The notes beneath the pieces are model-generated. The model was not told the DNA's origin, did not search any database, and saw nothing but the letters and a program-made list of their open reading frames with translations. 64,000 nt of DNA from Ruminococcus sp. (GTDB taxonomy: Bacteria > Bacillota > Clostridia > Oscillospirales > Acutalibacteraceae), in assembly GCA_004558485.1 (NCBI GenBank), contig SFCS01000005.1, positions 14,400 to 78,399 on the forward strand, written 5' to 3'. The stretch's first letter is position 1, and each line of letters opens with the position of its first letter. Made by a program: the position numbers and the translations under genes. Of the stretch, positions 43,850 to 52,218 are shown one piece after another.

Positions 43850-45160
43850 TTATTCCGCCACACTGCCGAAAAGCTCCGCCATGCCCGCCAGTTGGCGATC
43901 CAGCGACTTATTGTACAGCGTGGTATATAAGCTGTCGTCCAGCAAGACCTCCTCGGTCTCACCGGTCTGCATGTTCTTCATCTGCGCCACACCGGTCTCA
44001 AGCTCGTTGTCGCCGACCACGATGGTGAACCGCGCGCCGCGTTTGTCGGCATATTTCATTTGCGCCTTCAGCCCTCTGCCGACGATATCGGTCTCAACGG
44101 CGACACCGCCCTCGCGCAGCTTTGCCGCAATCGCAAAGCAGCGTCTTGCCGCCGCTTCGCCCATGGAGGCAAAATAGACCTCGGGGGTGTCCTCCGGCGG
44201 GAACTTGGCGTTGTGCGCTTCCATCACCATCAAAAGGCGTTCGAGTCCCAATCCGAACCCCAGAGACGGCAGATGCGGTCCGCCGAGCTCCTCGATCAGT
44301 CCGTCATACCGTCCGCCGCCGCAAACGGTCAGTCCATCGTCTGCGACAAATTCAAACACGGTGCGGGTGTAATAGTCAAGACCGCGCACGATGTGCGGAT
44401 CAACGGTGAACGGCAGCTCTGCCGCCGTGAGACATTCCTTGACCGCCTCAAAATGGCTGCGGCAATCGTCGCAGAGATAATCAAGCACCACCGGCGCCCC
44501 CGCCGCGATGGCGGCACAGGTCGGGGATTTGCAGTCGAGAATACGCATCGGGTTGCGCTCCAGCCGATCGCGGCAGGTCTCGCAAAGCTCTTCCCGTCTG
44601 TCGGCAAAATAAGCCTTGAGCGCCTCATAGTATTTTGCGCGGCAGGTCGGGCAGCCGATGGAGTTGATGCGCAGCGTGATACCCTTGACGCCGAGGCTTT
44701 CAAAGATGGTGTGTCCGAGCAGGATGATCTCCGCATCCGCCTGCGGCGCGGCAGCGCCGAAGCATTCGACGCCGAACTGGTGAAATTCGCGCAGGCGCCC
44801 CTTTTGCGCCTTTTCATAGCGATAGCAGGAGGTGACATAAGCAGCCTTCACCGGCAGCGCGCCGTTGTGCAGTCCGTGCTCCAAAAGGGCGCGCGCCGCA
44901 CCCGCCGTCCCCTCGGGACGCAGGGTGATCGACCGACCGCCCTTGTCCTCAAAGGTATACATTTCCTTTTGCACCACATCGGTGGTTTCGCCCACCGAGC
45001 GCAGAAACAGCGGCGTATGCTCAAAAACCGGCGTGCGCATTTCCCGAAAGCCGAAATCGTGCGCCACACCCAGTGCCGTCCGTTCCACATACTGCCATTT
45101 ATAGCTCTCCTGCGGCAGCACATCCTCCGTGCCGCGGGGCGCCTGTGTCAACAATTCCAT
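43850..45160 (-). CDS. hisS: Histidyl-tRNA synthetase
   Basis: 436-residue class II enzyme. APRGTEDVLPQESYKWQYVE begins the protein. LRPEGTAGAARAL and YRYEKAQKGRLREFHQFGVE are motif 2 regions. GLDYYTRTVFEF is the histidine A-loop, and GFGLGLERLLM is motif 3. GAGGAG lies before the ATG. The gene sits between mgsA and aspS with short gaps, so it is read from the minD promoter or readthrough; no T-box is seen. Confidence 0.96.
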   Translation of the reverse strand: MELLTQAPRGTEDVLPQESYKWQYVERTALGVAHDFGFREMRTPVFEHTPLFLRSVGETTDVVQKEMYTFEDKGGRSITLRPEGTAGAARALLEHGLHNGALPVKAAYVTSCYRYEKAQKGRLREFHQFGVECFGAAAPQADAEIILLGHTIFESLGVKGITLRINSIGCPTCRAKYYEALKAYFADRREELCETCRDRLERNPMRILDCKSPTCAAIAAGAPVVLDYLCDDCRSHFEAVKECLTAAELPFTVDPHIVRGLDYYTRTVFEFVADDGLTVCGGGRYDGLIEELGGPHLPSLGFGLGLERLLMVMEAHNAKFPPEDTPEVYFASMGEAAARRCFAIAAKLREGGVAVETDIVGRGLKAQMKYADKRGARFTIVVGDNELETGVAQMKNMQTGETEEVLLDDSLYTTLYNKSLDRQLAGMAELFGSVAE

Positions 45161-45177
45161 GCCGTTTTGCTCCTCTG

Positions 45178-45582
45178 TCAGTGATTGGGATTGACGATGT
45201 TGCGCCAATCAAGGTCGCCGCGCTCCAGTCCGTGGATCAGCACCTCCGCCGTCGCGATGTTGGTCGCCACGGGGATGCTGCGCATATCGCACAGGCGGAA
45301 CATGTCGTTTTCGTTCGGTTCAGAGGTCTTTGCCGTCAGCGGGTCGCGGAAAAACAGCAAAAGGTCGATCTCGTTGCAGGAAATGCGCGCAGAAATCTGC
45401 TGCGCGCCGCCCTGCGCACCGCTCATATAGCGGGTGATGTTCAGTCCTGTGGCCTCGGCGACCATCTTGCCGGTCGTGCCGGTGGCGCACAGATTATGGC
45501 GACTCAAGATCCCACAGTAGGCAATGCAGAACTGCACCATCAGCTCCTTCTTGGCGTCGTGGGCGATCAATGCGATATTCAT
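45178..45582 (-). CDS. mgsA: Methylglyoxal synthase
   Basis: 134-residue enzyme converting dihydroxyacetone phosphate to methylglyoxal, a bypass relieving sugar-phosphate stress. MNIALIAHDAKKELMVQFC is the start; LCATGTTGKMV binds phosphate. Later conserved blocks are SGAQGGAQQISARI, LLLFFRDPLTAK and IPVATNIATAEVLI. Start at 45582, because AAAGG lies 9 bases before it. It is placed between minD and hisS. Confidence 0.95.
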   Translation of the reverse strand: MNIALIAHDAKKELMVQFCIAYCGILSRHNLCATGTTGKMVAEATGLNITRYMSGAQGGAQQISARISCNEIDLLLFFRDPLTAKTSEPNENDMFRLCDMRSIPVATNIATAEVLIHGLERGDLDWRNIVNPNH

Positions 45583-45599
45583 ATGCAGCATCCTTTCAT

Positions 45600-46340
45600 T
45601 TACATTTTTTCAAGAGGCGCCAGCAAAACGGTTTCCCCGACAAAGCGGCGCGCAATATTTGAGAAGCACAAGGCCGCGTTACAGTCCAGCGGCAGCGGTC
45701 TGCCGTTGGCATTGGCGACCGCGACGGTCTCATCCTCCGGGATCACGCCCATGAGCTGCAGGGCGCTTTCGTCGATGATGCGGTCGATGTCCGGCATGCT
45801 GCCGTCCATGATCTTGCGCGGACGCAGGCGGTTGATGATGAGCCGGGCGGGAATGCTCCGCGCCGCTAAAATGTCGCTGAGCAGCCGCGCGTCGCGGGCA
45901 CACACCATGTCCGGTGTGCACACCACCAGCGCCTCCGCCGCGGCGGCGATCGCCGTTTCAAATCCCCTGCCGACGCCGGCGGGGCAATCCACAATCACCA
46001 CATCGAAATAGCGGGAAAGCCCCTTCGCCAGCCGATGCAGCTCCTGCGGCGAACAAAGCTGTTCCAGGGAGAGGGGGGCGGGCATCACAAACACATTTTG
46101 CGAGACCGGGGAGGCATAGATCGCTTTGATCGGTTTACAGCGTCCGGCAAACACATCCGCCATGTCATACACGGTGTTACTGCCGACGCCGAGCATCAGG
46201 TCGAGGCTGCGCAATCCGGCGTCGCCGTCGATAAGCAATATCCGCCGGCCCTGCCGCGCCAATGCATATGCAAGTCCGGCGCAGACCGTGGATTTTCCGG
46301 TGCCGCCCTTACCGGAGGTCACCACCACGATTCGTCCCAT
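45600..46340 (-). CDS. minD: Septum site-determining ATPase MinD
   Basis: 246 residues of the ParA/MinD family. The deviant Walker A is TSGKGGTGKST (about residues 8-18), then LLIDGDAGLRSLDLMLGV (Walker A' region), and VVIVDCPAGVGRGFE (Walker B). A C-terminal amphipathic membrane helix is not obvious; the tail is NIARRFVGETVLLAPLEKM. No minC or minE lies next to it. Start at 46340, with GAGGAGGG upstream. It lies between mrdA and mgsA. Confidence 0.9.
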   Translation of the reverse strand: MGRIVVVTSGKGGTGKSTVCAGLAYALARQGRRILLIDGDAGLRSLDLMLGVGSNTVYDMADVFAGRCKPIKAIYASPVSQNVFVMPAPLSLEQLCSPQELHRLAKGLSRYFDVVIVDCPAGVGRGFETAIAAAAEALVVCTPDMVCARDARLLSDILAARSIPARLIINRLRPRKIMDGSMPDIDRIIDESALQLMGVIPEDETVAVANANGRPLPLDCNAALCFSNIARRFVGETVLLAPLEKM

Positions 46341-46365
46341 GCTCTCCCTCCTCACATACTTTATC

Positions 46366-46394
46366 AGTATACCACAACATTTCCGTCTTGTAAA
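46366..46394 (-). promoter_or_regulatory. Promoter of minD-mgsA-hisS-aspS
   Basis: Minus strand TTTACA (46394-46389), 17 bp, TATACT (46371-46366), in the only sizeable gap of this gene run. Confidence 0.6.
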
Positions 46395-46400
46395 CCGTTT

Positions 46401-48440
46401 TTACGGCAGCAGCGTTTCCTCCGCCGTTGGCTTTTCGCCGGTCACGCTCGTCGCAAAATAGGCGTCGGTGAGCTTCCGTGCGACCTGCGCCGCCGCGGAA
46501 GAAGTGCCGTTTTCCATCACGACCGCAACGGCGATCTCGGGGTTCTCCACCGGCGCATAGGCAATGAACACGCCGTGGTCGCTCTGTCCCTTTCTGCCGG
46601 TCTGCGCCGTGCCGGTCTTGGCGGCAACGGAATAGCCCGCCGTGCCGAACGCAGAATACGCCGTGCCGGACTTCACCACATTCACCATTCCCTGCCGCAC
46701 CGTGTCCATCGCCGTTTTCGACCAGCTCACGGTCGCCGCGATCTCCGGCTCAACGACCTGCTCGGAGGTGCCGTCATAGCTGCGGATGCTGTGCACCAGA
46801 TGCGTTTTATACCGCACGCCGTCGTTGGCGATCATCATAGCATATGCCGCCAGCTGAATGGGGGTGTAAAGACCGTTTTGCCCGATGGCAAGCCGCAGGT
46901 TGTCACCCGCCGTCCAGATGCCGCCGTCCTTTTTGACAGACTCCGGCGTCACCAGCCTGCCCGACGACTCGCCGATCTCGACGCCGGTCGGACTTCCGAA
47001 ACCGTATAGTCTATGATAGTTGAGCATCATATCCGCGCCCATGCGTCTACCCACATCATAGAAAAAGATGTTGCAGGACTTGGTGATGGCGGTGATGACA
47101 TTGATCGTGCCGTGCGTACCCATACAGTGCGGCTGATAGTCGTCATAGAAACGGTAGATGCGACCGCAATAAACCGTGGAGGACGGAGTGATCGTCCCCT
47201 CGGTGAGCGCCGCAAGCGCGATGCCCGGCTTCATGGTCGAGCCGCAGGGGAAAGCGCCGTTCAGAGCGCGATTGAAAAGCGGATTGTCGGGATCGGCAAG
47301 GAGCGTGTTATAGTTCTCCTTGTAAGTCGCCAGATCATAGCTCGGCCAGGACGCGCAGGTCAGCACGCCGCCGTTTTTCACATCCAGCACGACCGCCGCG
47401 CCGCTCTTGACATCGTGGCCGTTGGTGGTAGCGGACGATTTCTGCCGCAGCTCCGCCACCTTTTCGGCAAGCGCCGCCTGCGCTGCCTTTTGCAGGTTGG
47501 AGTCGATCGTCATGACGACGGTGTCGCCGGGCTTGGGCGCGGTGGTCTCCTCCTCGTCGAGCACATTGCCGCTTTTATCCTTCAAAAGCGTGCGCACGCC
47601 CGCCGTACCGCGCAGTTTATCCTCAAAGCTGCCCTCTATGCCACCCTTGCCGACGACATCGTTCATGGCATAGCCTTTTTCCTTCAGCTCCTTATAGTCC
47701 TCGGCATAAATCGGGCCGACCGTGCCGATGAGGTGCGACGCGATATCTCCGCCGACATAGTCGCGCACCGGCACGGTTTCAATGTCCACGCCGGGGTATG
47801 CCGCGTTGTTTTCCACGATGCGGTACATGGTGGAGCGCGAAATATCGCCAGCAAACACATACGGATTGCGCACGGCAAATTCCTTCACCACCATGCCGTA
47901 GCGGATGCCCGCCAAAATGCGCTGCTGCGCGGCGGGATAGCCCTCCAGCTTATAGGAACGCACCATTTCTTCCATACAGTTGTCCGCCGTCGCATACGAG
48001 CCCATGCGCAGCTTGGAGCGCAGCGTATCGGCGCGATTGTCATCGGTGAAGGTATAGGGTGCGGTGTCCGAAATGGGCAGCTCGTCGTTCCACGCCTCCC
48101 CCGTTTCGGTCAGCAGCGCTACCAGCCGCAGAAGGCAGTCGTTCTGTTCCTTTTGCGCCTCATCGGAAGTGCCCTTCGGGAAATAGTTATAATCGAACAT
48201 GATCGCATAGGTGGTGCGATTGACCGCAATCGGCACAAGATTACAGTCGAGAATTTCCCCGCGCGACGCGGAAACGCCGATGACGGTGGTGGTGTTACTG
48301 TTTGCCTTTTGCGCATAATAGTCGCCATCAACGATCTGAATACGGAAGAGGACGACGGCAAAGACCGCAAAGGTCGCAACGATTGCCAGCGAAAGGCACA
48401 AAAGACGCCGCGCGGGCGTGCTGTCAGCATTGCGTTTCAT
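46401..48440 (-). CDS. mrdA: Penicillin-binding protein 2 (elongasome transpeptidase)
   Basis: 679-residue class B PBP. A short cytoplasmic start and one membrane anchor (LSLAIVATFAVFAVVLFRIQ) precede the pedestal domain. The transpeptidase domain has the SxxK motif in GSTMKPGIA (about residues 400-405), SxN in KSCNIFFYD and KTG in AAKTGTAQTG (about 607). It cross-links peptidoglycan for rod elongation together with MreBCD and RodA. It follows mreD, as in mre-mrdA operons. AAGGTGAG precedes the ATG. Confidence 0.94.
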   Translation of the reverse strand: MKRNADSTPARRLLCLSLAIVATFAVFAVVLFRIQIVDGDYYAQKANSNTTTVIGVSASRGEILDCNLVPIAVNRTTYAIMFDYNYFPKGTSDEAQKEQNDCLLRLVALLTETGEAWNDELPISDTAPYTFTDDNRADTLRSKLRMGSYATADNCMEEMVRSYKLEGYPAAQQRILAGIRYGMVVKEFAVRNPYVFAGDISRSTMYRIVENNAAYPGVDIETVPVRDYVGGDIASHLIGTVGPIYAEDYKELKEKGYAMNDVVGKGGIEGSFEDKLRGTAGVRTLLKDKSGNVLDEEETTAPKPGDTVVMTIDSNLQKAAQAALAEKVAELRQKSSATTNGHDVKSGAAVVLDVKNGGVLTCASWPSYDLATYKENYNTLLADPDNPLFNRALNGAFPCGSTMKPGIALAALTEGTITPSSTVYCGRIYRFYDDYQPHCMGTHGTINVITAITKSCNIFFYDVGRRMGADMMLNYHRLYGFGSPTGVEIGESSGRLVTPESVKKDGGIWTAGDNLRLAIGQNGLYTPIQLAAYAMMIANDGVRYKTHLVHSIRSYDGTSEQVVEPEIAATVSWSKTAMDTVRQGMVNVVKSGTAYSAFGTAGYSVAAKTGTAQTGRKGQSDHGVFIAYAPVENPEIAVAVVMENGTSSAAAQVARKLTDAYFATSVTGEKPTAEETLLP

Positions 48441-48456
48441 GCGGTCTCACCTTCCT

Positions 48457-49002
48457 TCAGCTCTCGCGCATGCTGCGTGCGACGCGGTAGATCAGCACAT
48501 ACACCAGCGGAGACAAAATGAATGTATACAAAGCGTTGGGCAGCAGAATGTGCCAAAGCGCATACACTGCCTCCGTGTTGCGGAACTGCACATACCGCAA
48601 GAGCCAGTCGCACAGCACATACAAAAGCAGCACCGTACCGTTGAGCAGCAGTGCCGTCAGCCAGTTATTGCGCAAAAACACCTGCACAAGCAATCCGCAC
48701 ATGCAGCCAATCACCAAAAGCAGCAGCGCATCAAGTCCGAAAAGCCTGTCGGCATACAGCGCCCACAAAAGGCCGCCGCCGACGCCGAACGCCGCGCCCA
48801 CCATCGGACCTTCAAACATGGCGATACAGACGATGAGCGGCAAAAGCGGCGCGGGGTGCGCGCCGAAAAAAGCGGGAAACAGACGCGGCGCCGCCTGCAG
48901 CAGCGACACCAAAAGCAGCAGCAGTCCATATGCCACCCAGCGCAGATACAGTCGGTTGACGCGCGCGGTCAGACGGCCGCGCCCAAGCTTCGGCAATGCC
49001 AT
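48457..49002 (-). CDS. mreD: Rod shape-determining protein MreD
   Basis: 181-residue membrane protein with about five spans, for example WVAYGLLLLLVSLLQAAPRL, then GAAFGVGGGLLWALYADRLF and LLLVIGCMCGLLVQVFL. MreD is poorly conserved; the call rests on length, topology and position between mreC and mrdA. Confidence 0.85.
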   Translation of the reverse strand: MALPKLGRGRLTARVNRLYLRWVAYGLLLLLVSLLQAAPRLFPAFFGAHPAPLLPLIVCIAMFEGPMVGAAFGVGGGLLWALYADRLFGLDALLLLVIGCMCGLLVQVFLRNNWLTALLLNGTVLLLYVLCDWLLRYVQFRNTEAVYALWHILLPNALYTFILSPLVYVLIYRVARSMRES

Positions 49003-49014
49003 AAGACCGCCCCC

Positions 49015-49854
49015 CTATTCGCCCTGTCCCGCAAAGGATGTGATGACCATGACGCGCTTGAGGTTCGGGATGTCCACAAACGGTTCAACGGTCGCATACA
49101 GCGTCATGCCGTCCGTGTCCGCCGACACCGACGCCACTCTGCCGACAAGCAGTCCCGACGGAAACACGCCGCCGAGTCCCGAGGTGACGATGAAATCGCC
49201 GCTCACGACCGACGAGGTGCGTTCAATGATATTGAGGCGCAGCAGTCCCTTCTCCGCAAGGCGCAGTGAGCCGCCGGTGTAGCCGCTCTCGTCGGTACGG
49301 CTGACGGAGGCGCTTGCCTTGAGCGCGGGGTCGAGAACGGTGCGCACCTTGCTGTAGGTCAGTCCCACCTCGCTGACAACGCCGACAAGACCGTCCGCCG
49401 TCACCACCGGGTCGTCCACCGACACACCGTCGACCGAGCCGGCGTTGATGGAAAAGCTGCAAAAGGGATCGGAGGGATCCATCGTGATGACCTTGCCGTC
49501 CGCAAAGGTATAGTCGGGGTGTTCCTCATGCAGACTGAGGATCTGGGTATACCAATCGTTCTGCAATTTGATCTCGTCATAATCCGCGACGCGCTGCCGC
49601 AGCTCGCGGTTCTCGTTTTGCAGCGCCTCGACCTGCTTTTGCAATTCGTTGCTGCCCGCACTGCCGAAAAGGTCGCTGACGGCGTCGGATACCCATGTCA
49701 CGGCGGATTGCAGCGGCGTGACGATCACACCTGCCGCCGAGGCAACAAAGGTGGAGATGCCGCCGGTGGAGGCGGCATAGATCATGAGACCCACCAGCAC
49801 GAGGGCGACACCGCCCAAAATTTTGAACCCGACGCTCTTGAAAAAGTGTTTCAC
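49015..49854 (-). CDS. mreC: Cell shape-determining protein MreC
   Basis: 279 residues. One N-terminal membrane span (ILGGVALVLVGLMIYAAST) and a coiled coil (LQKQVEALQNENRELRQRVA) precede the beta-barrel periplasmic domain with DPVVTADGLVGVVSEVG and VTSGLGGVFPSGLLVGRVAS. Start is GTG at 49854, with GGAGGG upstream. Part of mreBCD. Confidence 0.93.
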   Translation of the reverse strand: MKHFFKSVGFKILGGVALVLVGLMIYAASTGGISTFVASAAGVIVTPLQSAVTWVSDAVSDLFGSAGSNELQKQVEALQNENRELRQRVADYDEIKLQNDWYTQILSLHEEHPDYTFADGKVITMDPSDPFCSFSINAGSVDGVSVDDPVVTADGLVGVVSEVGLTYSKVRTVLDPALKASASVSRTDESGYTGGSLRLAEKGLLRLNIIERTSSVVSGDFIVTSGLGGVFPSGLLVGRVASVSADTDGMTLYATVEPFVDIPNLKRVMVITSFAGQGE

Positions 49855-49930
49855 CGGCGCGCCCTCCTTCCTGCATAGATAGCCGAAAAGCGGGTAGACA
49901 ATGCCCGCCCGCTTCGGTCAAAATTCGTTT

Positions 49931-50941
49931 TTACTGATGACGGTTGGAGCGGAAGTCGCTCACCATGCCGAGATCCAGGCATTTGCCCGTGCCGGTCACA
50001 ACGCAGTCGAGCGGGTTCTCCGCCACATGCACCGGCATGCCGGTCTCGCGGGAAACAAGCTGATCCAGTCCGCGCAGCAGCGCGCCGCCGCCGGTCAGCA
50101 TGATGCCGTTGGTGATGATGTCCGCGCTCAGCTCGGGGGGCGTACGCTCCAGCGTGGAACGGATGGCATCGACGATCACGGAAACCGGATCGGCAAGCGC
50201 CTCGCGCACCTCTTCCGCCGTGATGGTGATGTTCTTCGGCAGACCGTCCACAAGGTTTCTGCCCTTGACATCCATCTGTCCCTCGTCCTCATAGGGGAAC
50301 GCAGAGCCGATCTTTATCTTGATGTCCTCCGCGGTGCGTTCGCCGATGAGCAGGTTATATTTCTTCTTGATATAGGACACGATGGCGTCGTCAAAATCGT
50401 CACCCGCCGTGCGCACCGAGCAGAAGGTCACGATGTCGCCGAGCGAAATGACCGCGATCTCGGAGGTGCCGCCGCCGATGTCCACCACCATGCAGCCCGC
50501 CGCCTCTTCGACCTGCAGACCCGCGCCGATCGCCGCCGCCATCGGCTCCTCGATCAGCTCCACACTGCGTGCGCCCGCCTGACGCGCCGCATCCTCCACC
50601 GCGCGGCGTTCCACTTCGGTGACGCCGGAGGGGATGCACACGATGAGGCGCGGACGGTGTGCCCAGGTCGCCTTGAGCGCCGCCTTAATGAAGTGGCGCA
50701 GCATAGCCGCGGTCACATCGAAATCCGCGATCACGCCGTCCTTGAGCGGACGGATGGCAGAGATGGAGCCGGGCGTTCTGCCGATCATTTCCTTTGCCTC
50801 CGTGCCGACCGCCATGACCTCATCCTTTTTGAGATCCACCGCCACCACGGACGGCTCGCGCATCACGATGCCCTTGCCGCGCATATACACCAGCGTATTG
50901 GCAGTGCCGAGATCAATGCCGATATCTCTGCTGAAAAACAT
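49931..50941 (-). CDS. mreB: Rod shape-determining actin homologue MreB
   Basis: 336 residues, actin/Hsp70 fold. The phosphate-1 loop is DIGIDLGTANTLVYM (about 6-20), the phosphate-2 loop MVVDIGGGTSEIAVI, and the adenosine motif IMLTGGGALLRGLDQL. It forms membrane filaments guiding the elongasome. First gene of the mreBCD-mrdA run, with a good promoter upstream. Confidence 0.97.
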   Translation of the reverse strand: MFFSRDIGIDLGTANTLVYMRGKGIVMREPSVVAVDLKKDEVMAVGTEAKEMIGRTPGSISAIRPLKDGVIADFDVTAAMLRHFIKAALKATWAHRPRLIVCIPSGVTEVERRAVEDAARQAGARSVELIEEPMAAAIGAGLQVEEAAGCMVVDIGGGTSEIAVISLGDIVTFCSVRTAGDDFDDAIVSYIKKKYNLLIGERTAEDIKIKIGSAFPYEDEGQMDVKGRNLVDGLPKNITITAEEVREALADPVSVIVDAIRSTLERTPPELSADIITNGIMLTGGGALLRGLDQLVSRETGMPVHVAENPLDCVVTGTGKCLDLGMVSDFRSNRHQ

Positions 50942-51007
50942 ACTATTATCCTACCCTTCATACTAAAATCCGTCTTGCGGAAAGTTTTGTCAAATATCCG
51001 AAATCTT

Positions 51008-51036
51008 ATTATATATCATTCCGATGAAATTCTCAA
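51008..51036 (-). promoter_or_regulatory. Promoter of mreB
   Basis: Minus strand TTGAGA (51036-51031), 17 bp, TATAAT (51013-51008), about 60 nt upstream of mreB. Confidence 0.75.
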
Positions 51037-51045
51037 CAAAAAATA

Positions 51046-51627
51046 TTACAATTTCCCGTTTTTTTCCGAAATTTCCGAAAAACCGTCCAAAAAGCGGCGC
51101 ACTCTGCCGCCGGGCAGCCCCATAACACTGTAAAAATCGCCCTCAATGCCGCGCACGAAGCGCATGCCGAGCCCCTGTACCCCGTAAGCCCCGGCCTTGT
51201 CCATCGGCTCGCCGGTGGCGACATACTCCGCCGCCTCCTTCGGTGTGATGGGATAGAAATGCACCGTCGTCGCATCGACAAAGCCGTCCTCGCGCGACGG
51301 CGCGCACACCCACACGCCGGTCATCACCTCATGGGCGCGCCCTTGCAGCGAAAGAAGCATTTTTTCGGCATCCTGTTCATTTTTCGGCTTGCCGAGCACT
51401 CTGCCGTCCAAAACGACCACCGTGTCCGCGCCGAGCACCGTGCGATCGGGGAATTTCTTTGCCACCGCCTGCGCCTTGCAGCGCGCCAGCGCCATCACAA
51501 GCTTGCGCGGCGAAAGTCCCGCGGGCGCTGTCTCCTCGTCGGCGGGACACACCTCAAAGGGGATGCCGGCGAGCGCCAGAATCTCCCGCCTGCGCGGGGA
51601 AGCGGACGCAAGAACGATCTTTTCCAC
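51046..51627 (-). CDS. maf: Maf-family nucleotide pyrophosphatase
   Basis: 193 residues. LASASPRRREILALAGIPFE is the signature start. TVLGADTVVVLDGRVLGKPK has the metal-binding acidic residues, and DKAGAYGVQGLGMRFVRGIE the substrate site. Maf proteins hydrolyse modified or canonical NTPs (dTTP/UTP type) and are linked to division arrest. GTG start. Follows dut by 2 bp; this gene pair is apparently nucleotide housecleaning. Confidence 0.94.
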   Translation of the reverse strand: MEKIVLASASPRRREILALAGIPFEVCPADEETAPAGLSPRKLVMALARCKAQAVAKKFPDRTVLGADTVVVLDGRVLGKPKNEQDAEKMLLSLQGRAHEVMTGVWVCAPSREDGFVDATTVHFYPITPKEAAEYVATGEPMDKAGAYGVQGLGMRFVRGIEGDFYSVMGLPGGRVRRFLDGFSEISEKNGKL

Positions 51628-51629
51628 CG

Positions 51630-52070
51630 TCAGTGCCTCCCCGTCGAGCCGAAGCCGCCGTCGCCGCGCACCGTTTTCTCCAGCGTGTCGGTCTCAACGA
51701 CCGTCGGCTGCAGCACCGGCGTGATGACGAGCTGCGCGATGCGCTCGCCCGGCTGCACCGTGTAGGCGGTGTCGGACTGGTTGATGATCCCCACCTGAAT
51801 TTCACCCGTATAGTCGCTGTCGATCACACCGACACAGTTTGAAAGCGTCAGCCCATGCTTCACGGCAAGCCCGCTGCGGGCAAACACCAACGCCACCGTT
51901 TCGGGCGAGGGCAGACCGATCGCAATGCCGGTCGGGATACGCACCCTCTCTCCTGCCGCCACCGTCAGCGGCTCCTTCAGCACCGCGTACAGATCCATGC
52001 CCGCGCTGCCGTCGGTGGCGCGCTGCGGAATGACCGCATCGGGATGCAAACGCTTGATCTTCAGTTCCAT
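51630..52070 (-). CDS. dut: dUTP diphosphatase
   Basis: 146-residue trimeric dUTPase. Motif 1 is AGMDLYA, motif 2 ARSGLAVKHG, motif 3 GVIDSDYTGEIQVGIIN, motif 4 PGERIAQLVI and the C-terminal P-loop-like motif 5 RGDGGFGSTG, all present and in order. It makes dUMP for thymidylate synthesis and keeps uracil out of DNA. First of the dut-maf pair. Confidence 0.96.
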   Translation of the reverse strand: MELKIKRLHPDAVIPQRATDGSAGMDLYAVLKEPLTVAAGERVRIPTGIAIGLPSPETVALVFARSGLAVKHGLTLSNCVGVIDSDYTGEIQVGIINQSDTAYTVQPGERIAQLVITPVLQPTVVETDTLEKTVRGDGGFGSTGRH

Positions 52071-52103
52071 ATGTTTTCTACCTTCCCGCTTTAATTCCTT
52101 TTT

Positions 52104-52132
52104 ATCATACCCGCTTTTTGCTTTTTTTGCAA
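52104..52132 (-). promoter_or_regulatory. Promoter of dut-maf
   Basis: Minus strand TTGCAA (52132-52127), 17 bp, TATGAT (52109-52104). Confidence 0.65.
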
Positions 52133-52161
52133 CGGGTAAAAGAAAAAATTGGCATTTTTAT

Positions 52162-52190
52162 TTGGCTTTCCGTTCCTTTTATGGTATACT
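52162..52190 (+). promoter_or_regulatory. Promoter of the ABC exporter/PPTase pair
   Basis: TTGGCT, 17 bp, TATACT, 28 bp before the ATG at 52219. Divergent from the dut promoter. Confidence 0.65.
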
Positions 52191-52218
52191 GACAGTACTA
52201 CTGAAGGGAAGTGTTGTT

